Position numbers and translations under genes: made by a program
The notes under the pieces: generated by a model
Seen by the model: the letters and a program-made list of their open reading frames with translations, nothing else
Databases searched by the model: none
What the model was told of the DNA's origin: nothing
Source of the DNA: Telluria aromaticivorans
Lineage (GTDB): Bacteria > Pseudomonadota > Gammaproteobacteria > Burkholderiales > Burkholderiaceae_D
Direction of reading: 5' to 3'
Length of the DNA stretch: 64,000 bases
Assembly (NCBI RefSeq): GCF_013003915.1
Contig: NZ_JABAIV010000003.1
Location: 186,001-250,000 of the forward strand
In this document: piece after piece, positions 1-9,179 of the stretch
Position numbering within the stretch: the first letter of the stretch is position 1
Layout of the letters: each line of letters opens with the position of its first letter

Positions 1-2
1 TC

Positions 3-347
3 AGCGACACGAGCAAGGTCTCGCCCGATGGGTACACGCTCGAGGGACTGCACGTATCGCGCCCTGGCAATGCCGATATCCAGCTCGACCTCATCCTTGA
101 TTACGCGTCAAACGTGCGCATGTACCCGCAATTCCAAGCGTACTTCCGCAAGCATCAGCCTCCACTGCTTGCGGTTTGGGGAAAGAATGATCCGTACTTC
201 CTTCCTGCCGGCGCTCAGGCTTGGAAACGGGACATTCCCAAGGCCGAGGTGCACTTCTACGATACGGGACATTTCGCGCTGGAGACTCATGCCGCAGAAA
301 TCATCCCGGTCGTCCATGCCTTCCTACAGAAAAACGTCAGCAACTGA
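3..347 (+). CDS. alpha/beta hydrolase, C-terminal part (5' end outside the window)
   Basis: The frame is open from the first bases of the window to a TGA at 345-347, so the protein is cut by the window edge and about 114 residues are seen. The segment LLAVWGKNDPYFLPAGA followed by a HFALETH motif is the usual end of an alpha/beta hydrolase fold: the WGxxDPxF stretch carries the acid of the catalytic triad, and the H of GHFALE is the catalytic histidine. The nucleophile serine would lie upstream, outside the window. The substrate cannot be told. Haloalkane-dehalogenase-like and epoxide-hydrolase-like members have the same ending. It is followed by a tetR remnant in the opposite orientation, a common pairing of hydrolase and regulator. 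Confidence 0.8.
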   Translation, partial: SDTSKVSPDGYTLEGLHVSRPGNADIQLDLILDYASNVRMYPQFQAYFRKHQPPLLAVWGKNDPYFLPAGAQAWKRDIPKAEVHFYDTGHFALETHAAEIIPVVHAFLQKNVSN

Positions 348-465
348 CATCGCTGGCGTGGTTTGCGACGCGATCGTCCATACCAGAAGTAGTCCGACAC
401 ATTTTTGTCAGACCATAAAGGGAATACTGGAGCGCGCAGTGCGACGTCAGGTAATGACTTACGTT

Positions 466-488
466 GCAGGCAAGTCTAGCTTGCCTGC
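466..488. terminator. Hairpin between hydrolase and tetR remnant, possible bidirectional terminator
   Basis: There is a perfect 9-bp inverted repeat, GCAGGCAAG and CTTGCCTGC, around a 5-nt loop. It lies 120 bp after the hydrolase stop and overlaps the stop of the convergent tetR remnant. There is no clear T-run on either side, so termination is a guess from position. Confidence 0.4.
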
Positions 489-846
489 TGTTGCGCCCCA
501 AACCGCAGTCCGGCAATTAGTAAACTGATCATCCATTCAGTATGCATTACCGCATCGTCATCAGACAAAAATGAAAGGTTGCCAATGGCACGCAGCAAAT
601 CATAAGGGGCAATGTCCCCGCGAGTTACTCCTGCATTGGCAGCGGAAGTCAGGAGCATGGCCAGCGCCGGCTCAAAGCGGCTACGGAAATAGTCGGGCAA
701 GCTATCGTACTTCGCATCGCCCGAACGAAGCGCTGCAGCAAACCCTGTTTGGTGGCGAGGAAGCGCGTGTAACACATCAGCCAGGCAAGCGCTTCGAGCA
801 GTTCAATCGTTACGTAAAAAACCGCCAGCCAGGCTGGCGAAAACAT
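476..846 (-). pseudogene. Frameshifted and N-terminally truncated TetR-family regulator remnant
   Basis: Two overlapping minus-strand frames together read as the ligand-binding half of a TetR regulator. The upstream frame (from 846) gives LLEALAWLMCYTRFLATKQG. The downstream frame (to 476) gives GFAAALRSGDAKYDSLPDYF and ends with LLIAGLRFGAQQQAS. In TetR proteins with this C-terminal domain the two parts are continuous (pattern xFLATKRGLAAALxxGD), so a single-base frameshift near 735 breaks the gene. No helix-turn-helix is found upstream, so the DNA-binding half is missing too. A 17-bp palindrome (CGCCAGCC/GGCTGGCG) lies close to where the similarity ends. Sequencing error could explain the frameshift but not the lost N-terminus. 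Confidence 0.6.
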
Positions 847-1506
847 GCCGGGAAGGATGGACAGAGTTCAGCAAGTTAATTGAGGGCATTTGCGGCTTCA
901 TGAAGTGCTTGAAACCAGACGGCTCAATCCTCGCGGATCGGGATGCACGTAAGCTTTTCCGTCCAGTGCCCTGTTCGCGTCCATATGCAAGGGTGGTCGC
1001 GCTTATAGTGCAGGTACTTGTTTCCAGGCAGACTGCCGTTCGTCTGGCGCTACGCCGAGCTGCGAGAATTGCCGTCGCCGTCGTCTTCGTGCCAACTTCC
1101 TCTTCGAGGCAGTCGCTTAAAGCAGCTTTCAATGGACGGTCATGCAAACGTATAGACCGCTTGAGACAAATGCGCCTGAGCTGGGGCCGGCGTGGCCCCG
1201 CCTCAGGCACATGCCTACTTCGCTCCGTAGTATCCGCCGAAGTATTTGACCGGGGACCACGATGGAAGCACATATCGAAATTATATGCCGCAAGACTCGC
1301 CTCGTCTCACATTAACACGCAAGCAGTGCTCGCAGCCCGGATCACTTCCGCGCGCTTTGCGACGTTCCGAATGCACTGGTGTTCGAAGTAGGCATGTGCA
1401 AGTAAAGCGCCTACGTTCCGCAGGCCGCCCGCGCGCAAGTATGCGCGCGGCTTCGAATTCCACACGCAGGGCGAATTGTCGCCCTGCTCGTCTGCACTGC
1501 CGTAGA
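847..1506. other. Gene-less stretch of about 660 bp with several hairpins
   Basis: Open frames exist on both strands here, but none has a recognisable product, ribosome-binding site or protein-like composition. The stretch holds inverted repeats: 1174-1208 (15-nt arms with two mismatches, starting GCCTGAG), 1427-1452 (arms of about 11 nt around AGTA) and 1466-1487 (perfect 9-nt arms GCAGGGCGA/TCGCCCTGC). I read it as degraded DNA plus repeat elements. Confidence 0.5.
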
Positions 1507-1540
1507 ATGACAAAAGCCACCTTGCGGTGGCTTTTGTCAT
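1507..1540 (-). terminator. Intrinsic terminator of tRNA-Ser
   Basis: Perfect 15-bp arms (ATGACAAAAGCCACC and its complement) enclose a 4-nt loop. The hairpin starts 7 bp past the tRNA 3' end, and the arm supplies a TTTT stretch on the minus strand. Confidence 0.8.
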
Positions 1541-1546
1541 GATACT

Positions 1547-1639
1547 TGGCGGAGACGGTGGGATTCGAACCCACGATACAGGTATAAGCCGTATGCATCC
1601 TTAGCAGGGATGTGCCTTCGGCCACTCGGCCACGTCTCC
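1547..1639 (-). tRNA. tRNA-Ser (anticodon GCT)
   Basis: Read on the minus strand, the acceptor stem GGAGACG pairs with CGTCTCC, followed by discriminator G and an encoded CCA. A long variable arm typical of class II tRNAs is present. The anticodon loop CTGCTAA gives GCT (AGC/AGU codons), and the T arm is GGTTCGAATCC. It is preceded by a good promoter and followed by an intrinsic terminator, so it is a single-gene unit. Confidence 0.97.
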
Positions 1640-1677
1640 AGTCAGGACCGACTTCGCAGTCAGCGCTGAGTGCAGGC

Positions 1678-1706
1678 ATCTTAAGGTCTGGACCTCATTT
1701 GGTCAA
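1678..1706 (-). promoter_or_regulatory. Sigma-70-type promoter of tRNA-Ser
   Basis: On the minus strand there is a -35 TTGACC (1701-1706), a 17-bp spacer, and a -10-like TAAGAT (1678-1683). This places the start about 30 bp before the mature tRNA. Confidence 0.6.
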
Positions 1707-1734
1707 GATTGCACGGCAAAATTTCTAAAAATAA

Positions 1735-2982
1735 TTATGCCTGTTCGAGGTTGAATGCCTTGTGCAGCGCGCGCACGGCGAGCTCCATGTATTTCTCGTC
1801 GATCAGCACCGAAATCTTGATTTCCGAGGTCGAGATCATCAGGATGTTGATGCCCTCTTCCGACAGCGTGCGGAACATCTGCGAGGCGACGCCGACGTGG
1901 CTGCGCATGCCCACGCCCACCGCCGACACCTTCGACACCTTGGCGTCGCCCAGCACCTTGGCCGCACCCAGCGATTCGCGCTGGCCTTCCAGCACGCTCA
2001 TCGCCTTCACGTAGTCGTTGCGCGACACGGTGAAGGTGAAGTCGGTCTTGCCGTCCACCGACTGGTTCTGGATGATCATGTCAACTTCAACGTTGGCCTC
2101 GGCGATAGGGCCGAGGATATGGAAGGCGACGCCCGGCTTGTCCGGCACGCCCAGGACGGTGATCTTGGCTTCATCGCGGTTAAAGGCGATACCGGAGATG
2201 ACGGCTTGTTCCATATTGCTTTCTTCCTCAAACGAAATCAGGGTGCCGGACTTCGCTTCTTCGTCCAGCGGCATCAGGGGATCGGTCAGCGACGATAGCA
2301 CGCGCGTCGGGACCTGGTAGTTACCGGCAAACTCGACCGAGCGGGTCTGCAGCACTTTCGAGCCCAGCGAGGCAAGCTCGAGCATCTCTTCGAAGGTGAT
2401 CTTCGACAGGCGGCGCGCTTCGTCCACCACGCGCGGGTCGGTCGTATAGACGCCGTCGACATCAGTGTAGATCAGGCATTCGTCGGCTTTCAGCGCTGCC
2501 GCAATCGCGACTGCAGAAGTGTCCGAGCCGCCGCGGCCCAGGGTGGAGATATTGCCGTCTTCGTCCATGCCTTGGAAACCCGTGATGATCACGATCTTGC
2601 CTGCGCTCAGGTCGCCGCGCACGCGGGTGTCGTCGATCGACTGGATGCGCGCCTTGGTGAACGAGGAGTCGGTGCGGATGCCCGCCTGCCAGCCGGTGTA
2701 GGAGACTGCGTCCTTGCCGATCGCCAGCAGCGCCATCGCCAGCAGGCCGACCGAGACCTGCTCGCCGGTCGAGGCGATCATGTCGAGTTCGCGCGGGTCC
2801 GGCTGCGCCATGATTTCCTTGGCCAGCCCAATCAGGCGGTTGGTTTCGCCGGACATCGCCGACGGTACGACCACGACCTGGTGGCCCGCGTCGTGCCACT
2901 TGGCCACGCGGGTGGCGACATTCTTGATACGGTCCGTCGAGCCCATCGACGTCCCGCCATATTTGTGGACAATTAAAGCCAT
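1735..2982 (-). CDS. lysC: Aspartate kinase
   Basis: The product phosphorylates L-aspartate with ATP, the first step towards lysine, threonine, methionine and diaminopimelate. At 415 residues it is the usual length for the monofunctional form. The N-terminal KYGGTS motif is at residues 7-12, and LGRGGSDTS, the kinase phosphate-binding stretch, is at 148-156. Two C-terminal ACT domains (from about residue 265) are expected to bind lysine and/or threonine for feedback control; residues such as QNQSVDGKTDFTFTV belong to them. It is last in the minus-strand run cysS / glycosylase / accA / tilS / lysC. No lysine riboswitch or obvious leader is seen in the 135 bp upstream. No good Shine-Dalgarno precedes the ATG, but the N-terminus matches the family start exactly. 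Confidence 0.97.
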   Translation of the reverse strand: MALIVHKYGGTSMGSTDRIKNVATRVAKWHDAGHQVVVVPSAMSGETNRLIGLAKEIMAQPDPRELDMIASTGEQVSVGLLAMALLAIGKDAVSYTGWQAGIRTDSSFTKARIQSIDDTRVRGDLSAGKIVIITGFQGMDEDGNISTLGRGGSDTSAVAIAAALKADECLIYTDVDGVYTTDPRVVDEARRLSKITFEEMLELASLGSKVLQTRSVEFAGNYQVPTRVLSSLTDPLMPLDEEAKSGTLISFEEESNMEQAVISGIAFNRDEAKITVLGVPDKPGVAFHILGPIAEANVEVDMIIQNQSVDGKTDFTFTVSRNDYVKAMSVLEGQRESLGAAKVLGDAKVSKVSAVGVGMRSHVGVASQMFRTLSEEGINILMISTSEIKISVLIDEKYMELAVRALHKAFNLEQA

Positions 2983-3117
2983 ATCAGGAGGGTTCCAGCT
3001 TGTTGAAGGATCAAAAGGGGACCCTCACTCTAGCATGCTGCAGCGCAGTATCACAAGGCAGGGAATAGAAAAAGCTATACGAAAAGAAAATAAAGTAATA
3101 CGTTTTTCGTAGAGAAA

Positions 3118-4527
3118 CTATTCAGCTCCAGCGACCCAGCGCAGCACGATATGGCCGCCCCGCCCTGCGGTGATGTGATGGCAATCCATGCCGATGCCCG
3201 TAGCGAACAGCAGCTCGCGGCCGGCGCTGACGACCGGTGCACGCTCGCGCTCCCAGGCCGGCACGCCGAGCGACTGGTAATGAGCCTTCAGGCCGCGCGT
3301 TGGACGGTTGGCGGCCAGCTTGAGGCGCTCGCCACCCTTGCGGAAATCGATGGTGAGGGTTTGCGCGCGTAGCCAGGCCGGATCGATGCCTTCCGCTGCC
3401 TGCTCGAAATGCAGCACGCCGCCATAGGCCGGAAAGGCCAGCGATGGCTCGCCGCGCCAAACAAAGGTCTCGCCGAATTTTTCGATGACGCCTTCGTCGT
3501 CCGGGTCGCGCATGCCGGCCAAATCGGGCAGCCGCGGCGTGATGTGCAGCTTGCCGCGGTGGCGGCGGATATGGCAGGCCGGGTGCGTGACCTTGAGCTG
3601 GGCATCTTCGCGTGCAGAAAAGAGTTGGGACACCATCTCGGCCAGCCAGGCCGTCGACGGCATGGCAAGGCCGCGCAGGGCAAACAGGTGGCGCAGGAGG
3701 TTATCGACCCGGTCGCGGCTGAGCAATTGCAGACGCGCGAGATCCACGGTGTCGCCATCGAGGCAGGCAGCGAGGTCTTGCGCGGCCAGCTCGTCCAGCA
3801 TGCGCTGGGCCGATTGCACGTGCGCGGCGCCGCGGGCGAGGCGCTGCTGGAAGCCTGGGAAAGCGGCGCCCAGCGCCGGCATCACGCTATGGCGCAGGGC
3901 ATTGCGCGCATAGCGCGGGTCGCTGTTGGATTCGTCTTCCACCCATGCCAGGTTCTCAAGCTGCGCATACGCTTCCAGCTCCGCGCGCGACAGCGGCAGC
4001 AAGGGCCGCGCCATGACGAGATCGGGATCGTCCAGCAGCTCGGGCGCATGGTTGGAAGTGTCCATGCCAGACAGGCCGGCCGGGCCCGAGCCGCGCAGCA
4101 ATTGCAGCAGCACGGTTTCGGCCTGGTCGTCGAGGTGGTGGGCAGTGAGCAGGAGCGGCACGCCGTGCGTGACGCACATCTCGCCCAGCGCCCGGTAGCG
4201 CAGCTTGCGTGCAGCTGCTTCGGTACCGTCCTTGCCCTTGACGACGTCCACGCGGCGGTGGTCGAAGGCGATGCCCAGTGTTGCGCAGGCTTGCTCGCAA
4301 TGCGCCAACCAGGCATCGGCATTCGGGCTCAGCCCGTGGTGGACGTGGAAGACGTGCAGTGCAATGCCCTGGCCGGCTGCCCAGTCGTGGGCGAGCCGCA
4401 GCAGCGCCATCGAATCGAGGCCGCCGCTGCAGGCGATTGCAATGGGTGTGGGGGAAGATGCGGTGCGCAGGCCGGCCATGGCCTGCGCAAAGGCTGCCGG
4501 AACCTGTCCGGCTTTGGTGCGGCTCAA
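3118..4527 (-). CDS. tilS: tRNA(Ile)-lysidine synthetase
   Basis: TilS attaches lysine to C34 of tRNA-Ile(CAU), changing the anticodon to read AUA and the charging identity from Met to Ile; it is essential in most bacteria. The PP-loop motif SGGLDS is at residues 34-39 and the N-type ATP pyrophosphatase domain fills the first half. The HHLDDQAETVLLQLLRGSG stretch is the classical TilS signature. The C-terminal part (RKGGERLKLAANRPTRGLK onward) is the tRNA-binding TilS_C domain. Length is 469 residues, normal for proteobacteria. It starts 10 bp after the accA stop, so the two are surely cotranscribed. Confidence 0.96.
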   Translation of the reverse strand: MSRTKAGQVPAAFAQAMAGLRTASSPTPIAIACSGGLDSMALLRLAHDWAAGQGIALHVFHVHHGLSPNADAWLAHCEQACATLGIAFDHRRVDVVKGKDGTEAAARKLRYRALGEMCVTHGVPLLLTAHHLDDQAETVLLQLLRGSGPAGLSGMDTSNHAPELLDDPDLVMARPLLPLSRAELEAYAQLENLAWVEDESNSDPRYARNALRHSVMPALGAAFPGFQQRLARGAAHVQSAQRMLDELAAQDLAACLDGDTVDLARLQLLSRDRVDNLLRHLFALRGLAMPSTAWLAEMVSQLFSAREDAQLKVTHPACHIRRHRGKLHITPRLPDLAGMRDPDDEGVIEKFGETFVWRGEPSLAFPAYGGVLHFEQAAEGIDPAWLRAQTLTIDFRKGGERLKLAANRPTRGLKAHYQSLGVPAWERERAPVVSAGRELLFATGIGMDCHHITAGRGGHIVLRWVAGAE

Positions 4528-4537
4528 GGTTTGAAGC

Positions 4538-5515
4538 TCAGTCTTCGCGCGGCAGCGTTTCCTTGAACTTGCCGTAGCTCATCAGCTTCTGGTGACGGGC
4601 TTCGAGCAGGTCCTTGGTCTTGACGCCTGTGAACTGGCGCAGGGTATCGGCCAGTGCGCGCTTGAGCATCTGCGCCATGCCTTTCGGATCGCGGTGCGCG
4701 CCGCCCAGCGGCTCGCTGACGATCTTGTCGATCAGGCCGTTGGCTTTCAGGCGATGCGCGGTTAGGCCCAGTGCGTCGGCAGCGTCGGAGGCGCGCTCCG
4801 AGGTCTTCCACAGGATCGAGGCGCAGCCTTCCGGCGAGATCACCGAATAGGTGGCGTATTGCAGCATCAGCACCGCGTCGCCCACGGCAATCGCCAGCGC
4901 GCCGCCGGAACCGCCTTCGCCGATGATGGTGGCGATCAGCGGCACTTTCAGTTCGGCCATGACATACAGGTTGTGGCCGATCGCTTCCGATTGGCCACGC
5001 TCTTCGGCGTCGATGCCGGGGAAGGCGCCCGGGGTGTCGACGAAGGTGAAGATCGGCAGGCCGAATTTCTCGGCGACCTTCATCAGGCGCATGGCCTTGC
5101 GGTAGCCTTCCGGACGCGGCATGCCGAAGTTGCGCATCGCGCGCTCCTTGGTGTCGCGGCCCTTCTGGTGGCCGATGACCATGCAGGCCTGGCCGTTGAA
5201 ACGGGCCAGGCCGCCGATGATCGACTGGTCGTCGGCGAAGCTGCGGTCGCCGTGCAGTTCGTGGAAGTCGGTGAAGATCTCGTTCACGTAGTCCATGGTG
5301 TATGGACGTTGCGGGTGACGCGCGATCTGCGACACCTGCCACGGCGTCAGCTTGGCGTAGATGTCCTTGGTGAGCTGCTGGCTCTTCTTGGCCAGGCGGT
5401 CGATCTCTTCGGAGATGTCGACGGCGGAATCGTCCTGCACGAAGCGCAGCTCTTCAATCTTGGAATCGAGCTCGGCGATTGGCTGCTCAAAATTGAGGAA
5501 AGTTGTTTTAGTCAT
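4538..5515 (-). CDS. accA: Acetyl-CoA carboxylase carboxyltransferase subunit alpha
   Basis: With AccD this subunit transfers the carboxyl group from biotin carboxyl carrier protein to acetyl-CoA to make malonyl-CoA, the first committed step of fatty acid synthesis in the cytoplasm. The 325-residue protein has the standard start [20 protein letters not shown] and the carboxyltransferase core with [26 protein letters not shown] and the oxyanion-hole stretch [12 protein letters not shown]. It lies between the DNA glycosylase and tilS in the same direction. A 113-bp gap separates it from the upstream gene, so it may have its own promoter. Confidence 0.97.
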   Translation of the reverse strand: MTKTTFLNFEQPIAELDSKIEELRFVQDDSAVDISEEIDRLAKKSQQLTKDIYAKLTPWQVSQIARHPQRPYTMDYVNEIFTDFHELHGDRSFADDQSIIGGLARFNGQACMVIGHQKGRDTKERAMRNFGMPRPEGYRKAMRLMKVAEKFGLPIFTFVDTPGAFPGIDAEERGQSEAIGHNLYVMAELKVPLIATIIGEGGSGGALAIAVGDAVLMLQYATYSVISPEGCASILWKTSERASDAADALGLTAHRLKANGLIDKIVSEPLGGAHRDPKGMAQMLKRALADTLRQFTGVKTKDLLEARHQKLMSYGKFKETLPRED

Positions 5516-5628
5516 TGTACCTCCGGATTATTTCGTGGCCACAGCGTCCGTCTGCGCGGCACGCTCCTGGCCTGCTTTAGCCTGATTTTGGGCGCTATTC
5601 TACCGTACCCGTGCCCGGCGAGGAACGC

Positions 5629-6297
5629 CTAAACCGGGTCTAGGCTGCGCCACAGGTACCAGGTGGCGACCGTGCGCCATGGTTCCCAGTTGGCGGCGAC
5701 CTCGCGTGCATCGCTGCGCGAAACAGGTTCGCCAGAGAAATAATTCTGGCTGATGCCCTGGATCAGGCCGGCGTCGTCGAGCGGCAGGACGTTTGGCCGG
5801 AGCAGATTAAATATCAAAAACATCTCCGCTGTCCAGCGGCTGATGCCGCGGATCTGGACCAGTTCGGCGATCACGGCCTCGTCGTCCATCTGCGACCACA
5901 GGTCGGCATGGACGCGCTTGGCCTTGAAATGGTCGGCCAGGTCGAGGATGTATTCGGTCTTGCGCTTGGACAGCCCGCAACCGGCCAGCTCCGGCGCGCC
6001 GGCCTTCAGCACCTGGGCCGGGGACAGCTTCGGGCAGATCGCCAGCAGCTTGCCCCAGGCCAGGTCGGCCGCCTTGGGCGTGACCTGCTGGCCGACGATC
6101 GAGCGCGCCAGTGTCGTGAACGGGTCGGGATGGCCGCGCAGGTGCAGGTCACCGAACTGCGGGATCAGCTTGTTCATGATGCGGTCGCGCGCCATCAGGG
6201 CGGCCTTGGCTTCCGCCCAATAGGCGGGCACCGACAGCTCCCCCGACAGTTCGCCGGGCGACTCAGGAGCCGCCACCGGCTTGTCCTTGTCTGCCAT
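5629..6297 (-). CDS. DNA-3-methyladenine glycosylase II family protein (AlkA-like, HhH-GPD)
   Basis: This is a base-excision repair glycosylase that removes alkylated purines. The 222-residue protein has the compact HhH-GPD fold: a helix-hairpin-helix at about residues 146-165 (LVQIRGISRWTAEMFL) and the aspartate pair LPLDD at 174-175, one of which is the catalytic aspartate by analogy with AlkA. It lacks the N-terminal AlkA domain and the Ada-type module. Its ATG overlaps the stop of cysS by one base (TAATG), so translation is probably coupled. It is not an iron-sulfur EndoIII/MutY member: there is no C-terminal four-cysteine cluster. Confidence 0.9.
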   Translation of the reverse strand: MADKDKPVAAPESPGELSGELSVPAYWAEAKAALMARDRIMNKLIPQFGDLHLRGHPDPFTTLARSIVGQQVTPKAADLAWGKLLAICPKLSPAQVLKAGAPELAGCGLSKRKTEYILDLADHFKAKRVHADLWSQMDDEAVIAELVQIRGISRWTAEMFLIFNLLRPNVLPLDDAGLIQGISQNYFSGEPVSRSDAREVAANWEPWRTVATWYLWRSLDPV

Positions 6298-7685
6298 TAT
6301 GCGCGGCGCCAGGTCGTCGTTCCGTCCGGCTTGTCTTCCAGGATGATCCCGGCGGCAGTCAGTTCGGCGCGGATGGCATCCGCTTCGGCAAAATTGCGGG
6401 CTTTCTTGGCGGCGGCGCGGCGGGAAATGGCGTCGTCGACACCGGCATCGTCACCACCCTTGCTGCCGCCCTGCAGGTAAGCCTGCGGCGAACGCTCGAG
6501 CAGGCCCAGCACACCGGCCAGGGCTTTCAATTGACGCGCGGCCTCGATCGACTTGGTGCGGTTGACTTCGCTCGCCAGGTCGAACAGCTCTGCCACTGCG
6601 AGCGCGGTATTGAAATCGTCGTCCATCGCTTCGCGGAAACGCAGGGCATGGGCTTCGTCCCAGTCCACTGCCGGGGTTTCGTCACCCAGGTCGACCATCG
6701 ACAGCGCCGTGTACAGGCGCGTCAGCGCGCCCTTGGCATCGTCGATGTGCGCGTCGGAATAGTTCAGCGGGCTGCGGTAATGTGCGCGCACGATGAAGAA
6801 GCGGATCACTTCGGCATCGTACTGCTTGAGCACGTCGCGGATGGTGAAGAAATTGCCCAGCGATTTGGACATCTTCTCGTTGTCCACGCGCACGAAGCCG
6901 TTGTGGATCCAGTAATTAACCATGTTGCCGCCGAAGGCGCCTTCGGACTGGGCGATCTCGTTCTCGTGGTGCGGGAACTGCAGGTCGGCGCCGCCGCCAT
7001 GGATGTCGAAATGCTCGCCGAGCGTGGCGCAGGACATGGCCGAGCATTCGATATGCCAGCCCGGACGGCCCTTGCCCCATTTCGAATCCCATTTGGCTTC
7101 GGCGGGTTCGGATTCCTTGGCGGCTTTCCACAGCACGAAGTCGAGCGGGTCGCGCTTGCCGCTGTTGACGTCGACGCGCTCGCCGGCGCGCAGGTCGTCG
7201 AGCGATTTGCCGGACAGCTTGCCGTAACCTTCGAAGCCGCGCACGGCGTAGTTCACGTCGCCATCAATACTGCGGTAGGCCAGGCCCTTGGCTTCCAGCT
7301 GCTCGATGATCGACAGCATCTGCGGCACGTATTCGGTGGCGCGCGGGACGACGGTCGGTGGCAGCATGTTGAGCGCGGCGATGTCTTCGTCCATATAGGT
7401 GACATTGCGCGCGACCAGCTGGCTGATGGTCTCGCCGTTTTCCACGGCGCGCCGGATGATCTTGTCATCGATGTCAGTGATGTTGCGGACGTACTCCACT
7501 TCATAGCCCGACGCCATGAGCCAGCGATAAATCACATCGAAGGCCATCATCATCCGCGCATGCCCGATATGGCAGTAGTCGTAGACGGTCATGCCGCAGA
7601 CATACATGCCGACCTTGCCGGCTTCCATCGGGACAAATACCTGCTTGTCACGCGCGAGCGTGTTGTAGATCTTGAGTTGGCTCAT
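6297..7685 (-). CDS. cysS: Cysteinyl-tRNA synthetase
   Basis: This class I synthetase charges tRNA-Cys. The HIGH signature is at residues 39-42 (CHIGHARMM), the zinc ligand Cys30 sits in YVCGMTVYD, further zinc ligands lie in ECSAMS and HHENE, and KMSKS is present near residue 270 ([12 protein letters not shown]). Length is 462 residues, as usual. The last 60 residues carry the anticodon-binding domain. An insertion [14 protein letters not shown] near residue 415 is a flexible acidic linker. It opens the minus-strand block and is divergent from ppiA across a 255-bp spacer. Confidence 0.97.
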   Translation of the reverse strand: MSQLKIYNTLARDKQVFVPMEAGKVGMYVCGMTVYDYCHIGHARMMMAFDVIYRWLMASGYEVEYVRNITDIDDKIIRRAVENGETISQLVARNVTYMDEDIAALNMLPPTVVPRATEYVPQMLSIIEQLEAKGLAYRSIDGDVNYAVRGFEGYGKLSGKSLDDLRAGERVDVNSGKRDPLDFVLWKAAKESEPAEAKWDSKWGKGRPGWHIECSAMSCATLGEHFDIHGGGADLQFPHHENEIAQSEGAFGGNMVNYWIHNGFVRVDNEKMSKSLGNFFTIRDVLKQYDAEVIRFFIVRAHYRSPLNYSDAHIDDAKGALTRLYTALSMVDLGDETPAVDWDEAHALRFREAMDDDFNTALAVAELFDLASEVNRTKSIEAARQLKALAGVLGLLERSPQAYLQGGSKGGDDAGVDDAISRRAAAKKARNFAEADAIRAELTAAGIILEDKPDGTTTWRRA

Positions 7686-7940
7686 GGGTGTGTTCTAACG
7701 GGACGAGAAATCGGGCAATGCGGTAGCGGGACGCACGCTGGGTAAAGCGTGCGCCGGCACGGCGGGATTGCGTCGAGATCGTCTGAACCCTTGGTGTTGT
7801 TCTTCTTTGATAGAATGGGACGTTCCACGCAAAGTATAGCATTGTTAAAATCCCGGCTGGCCGCATATGGTTCAGCTTTATTTTTCGGGAAAAGACTTGA
7901 CATCGCCTTGCGCGATGTCCACCAGAGGAGACCCCAGACA

Positions 7941-8585
7941 ATGACCGCATCGTACCGCACCTTCCTGCTGCGCCGCATGGCACTGGGCGCGGGCGGCCTG
8001 CTCCTCTCTGGCGCCGCACTGGCCGATGCGCCCGTCGAAGCCGCAGCCGTGCCCGCCGCTGCTCCAGTCAATGGGCCGCAGGTGTCGATCAAGACCTCGA
8101 AGGGCGAGATCGTGCTGCAGCTCGACCAGGACAAGGCGCCGAAGACCGTGGCCAACTTCATGCAGTACGTGAAGCAGGACTTTTATAAAGGCACGATCTT
8201 CCATCGTGTGATCGAGGGCTTCATGATCCAGGCCGGTGGCATGAACGAGAAGTTCGAGGGCCGCAAGACCAACAAGCCAATCAAGAACGAATCGAACAAC
8301 GGCCTGTCGAACCAGCCGTACACCGTATCCATGGCGCGCGAAGACCACCCGGATTCGGCCACCTCGCAATTCTTCATCAACGTGGCGGACAATTCCGGCA
8401 TCGATTTCCCGAACTACAAAGGCTCTGGCTACACCGTGTTCGGCAAGGTCGTACGGGGCCAGGAAGTCGTGGACAAGATCAAGGGCGTGCTGGTGGACGA
8501 CATCAAGGGCATGCAGAACGTGCCGGTCACCCCGGTCTTCATTAAGTCGGTGACCGTGCTCAAGGGCGACAAGCTTGTAAAATAG
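7941..8585 (+). CDS. ppiA: Periplasmic peptidyl-prolyl cis-trans isomerase (cyclophilin type)
   Basis: A cyclophilin that speeds up proline isomerisation during folding of exported proteins. The chosen start (ATG 7941, after an AGAGGAGA site) gives a signal peptide, FLLRRMALGAGGLLLSGAALADA, with twin arginine-like residues but no full Tat motif, and a 214-residue product. A longer frame from 7749 has no ribosome-binding site. The cyclophilin domain starts near residue 45 (VSIKTSKGEIVLQL) with FHRVIEGFMIQAGG and TSQFFINVADN, which form the active site. It is followed 62 bp later by its cytoplasmic paralogue ppiB; this tandem is common in betaproteobacteria. Confidence 0.93.
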   Translation: MTASYRTFLLRRMALGAGGLLLSGAALADAPVEAAAVPAAAPVNGPQVSIKTSKGEIVLQLDQDKAPKTVANFMQYVKQDFYKGTIFHRVIEGFMIQAGGMNEKFEGRKTNKPIKNESNNGLSNQPYTVSMAREDHPDSATSQFFINVADNSGIDFPNYKGSGYTVFGKVVRGQEVVDKIKGVLVDDIKGMQNVPVTPVFIKSVTVLKGDKLVK

Positions 8586-8647
8586 CGCGCCGTGAAGATG
8601 AATGCCGTTTTCGCACTCTTAACAAAAACTAACTCAAAGGATTTTCG

Positions 8648-9139
8648 ATGACCAGCGTACGCATGACTACCAACATGGGCAACATCACCCTCGAACTGGA
8701 CGCCGAAAAAGCGCCGAAGACGGTTGCCAACTTTATTGACTACGTCAACAAGGGCCACTTCACCAACACCATCTTCCACCGCGTGATCAAGGACTTCATG
8801 GTCCAGGGCGGCGGTTTCGAGCCGGGCATGGCGCAGAAGGCCACCGACGTCACCGTCGAAAACGAAGGCAAGAACGGCCTGAAGAACGACAAGTACACCG
8901 TCGCCATGGCCCGCACCTCGGCGCCGCACTCGGCATCGGCCCAGTTCTTCATCAACACCAAGGACAACGCCTTCCTGAACTACCCAGGCCAGGACGGCTG
9001 GGGCTATGCCGTGTTCGGCAAGGTCACCGAAGGCCAGGACATCGTCGACCAGATGAACGCCGTCAAGACCAGCCGCACGGGCATGCATTCGGACGTGCCG
9101 GTCGACCCGATCATCATCGAAAAAGCCGAAGTCGTTTGA
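8648..9139 (+). CDS. ppiB: Cytoplasmic peptidyl-prolyl cis-trans isomerase B
   Basis: A 163-residue cyclophilin without signal peptide, so cytoplasmic. The family start VRMTTNMGNITLELD, the active-site segment FHRVIKDFMVQGGGFEPGM and SASAQFFINTKDN are all present. An AAAGGA site precedes the ATG. It resembles ppiA just upstream over its whole length, so the pair looks like an old tandem duplication with different cell location. lpxH follows 40 bp downstream. Confidence 0.96.
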   Translation: MTSVRMTTNMGNITLELDAEKAPKTVANFIDYVNKGHFTNTIFHRVIKDFMVQGGGFEPGMAQKATDVTVENEGKNGLKNDKYTVAMARTSAPHSASAQFFINTKDNAFLNYPGQDGWGYAVFGKVTEGQDIVDQMNAVKTSRTGMHSDVPVDPIIIEKAEVV

Positions 9140-9179
9140 TGGTCGCAGTGCGCCGGGCATTGAAGCACCCATCGGTCCG

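Noticed and set aside
803-1391. Open frames of 156 (minus) and 163 (plus) residues in the gene-less stretch
   Set aside because: They overlap each other, lack ribosome-binding sites, and are Arg/Ser/Ala-rich without any motif.
2983-3117. Possible lysine riboswitch before lysC
   Set aside because: Only 135 bp, with the tilS stop at one end and no conserved lysine-aptamer helices. Betaproteobacterial lysC genes are normally controlled by the ACT domains.
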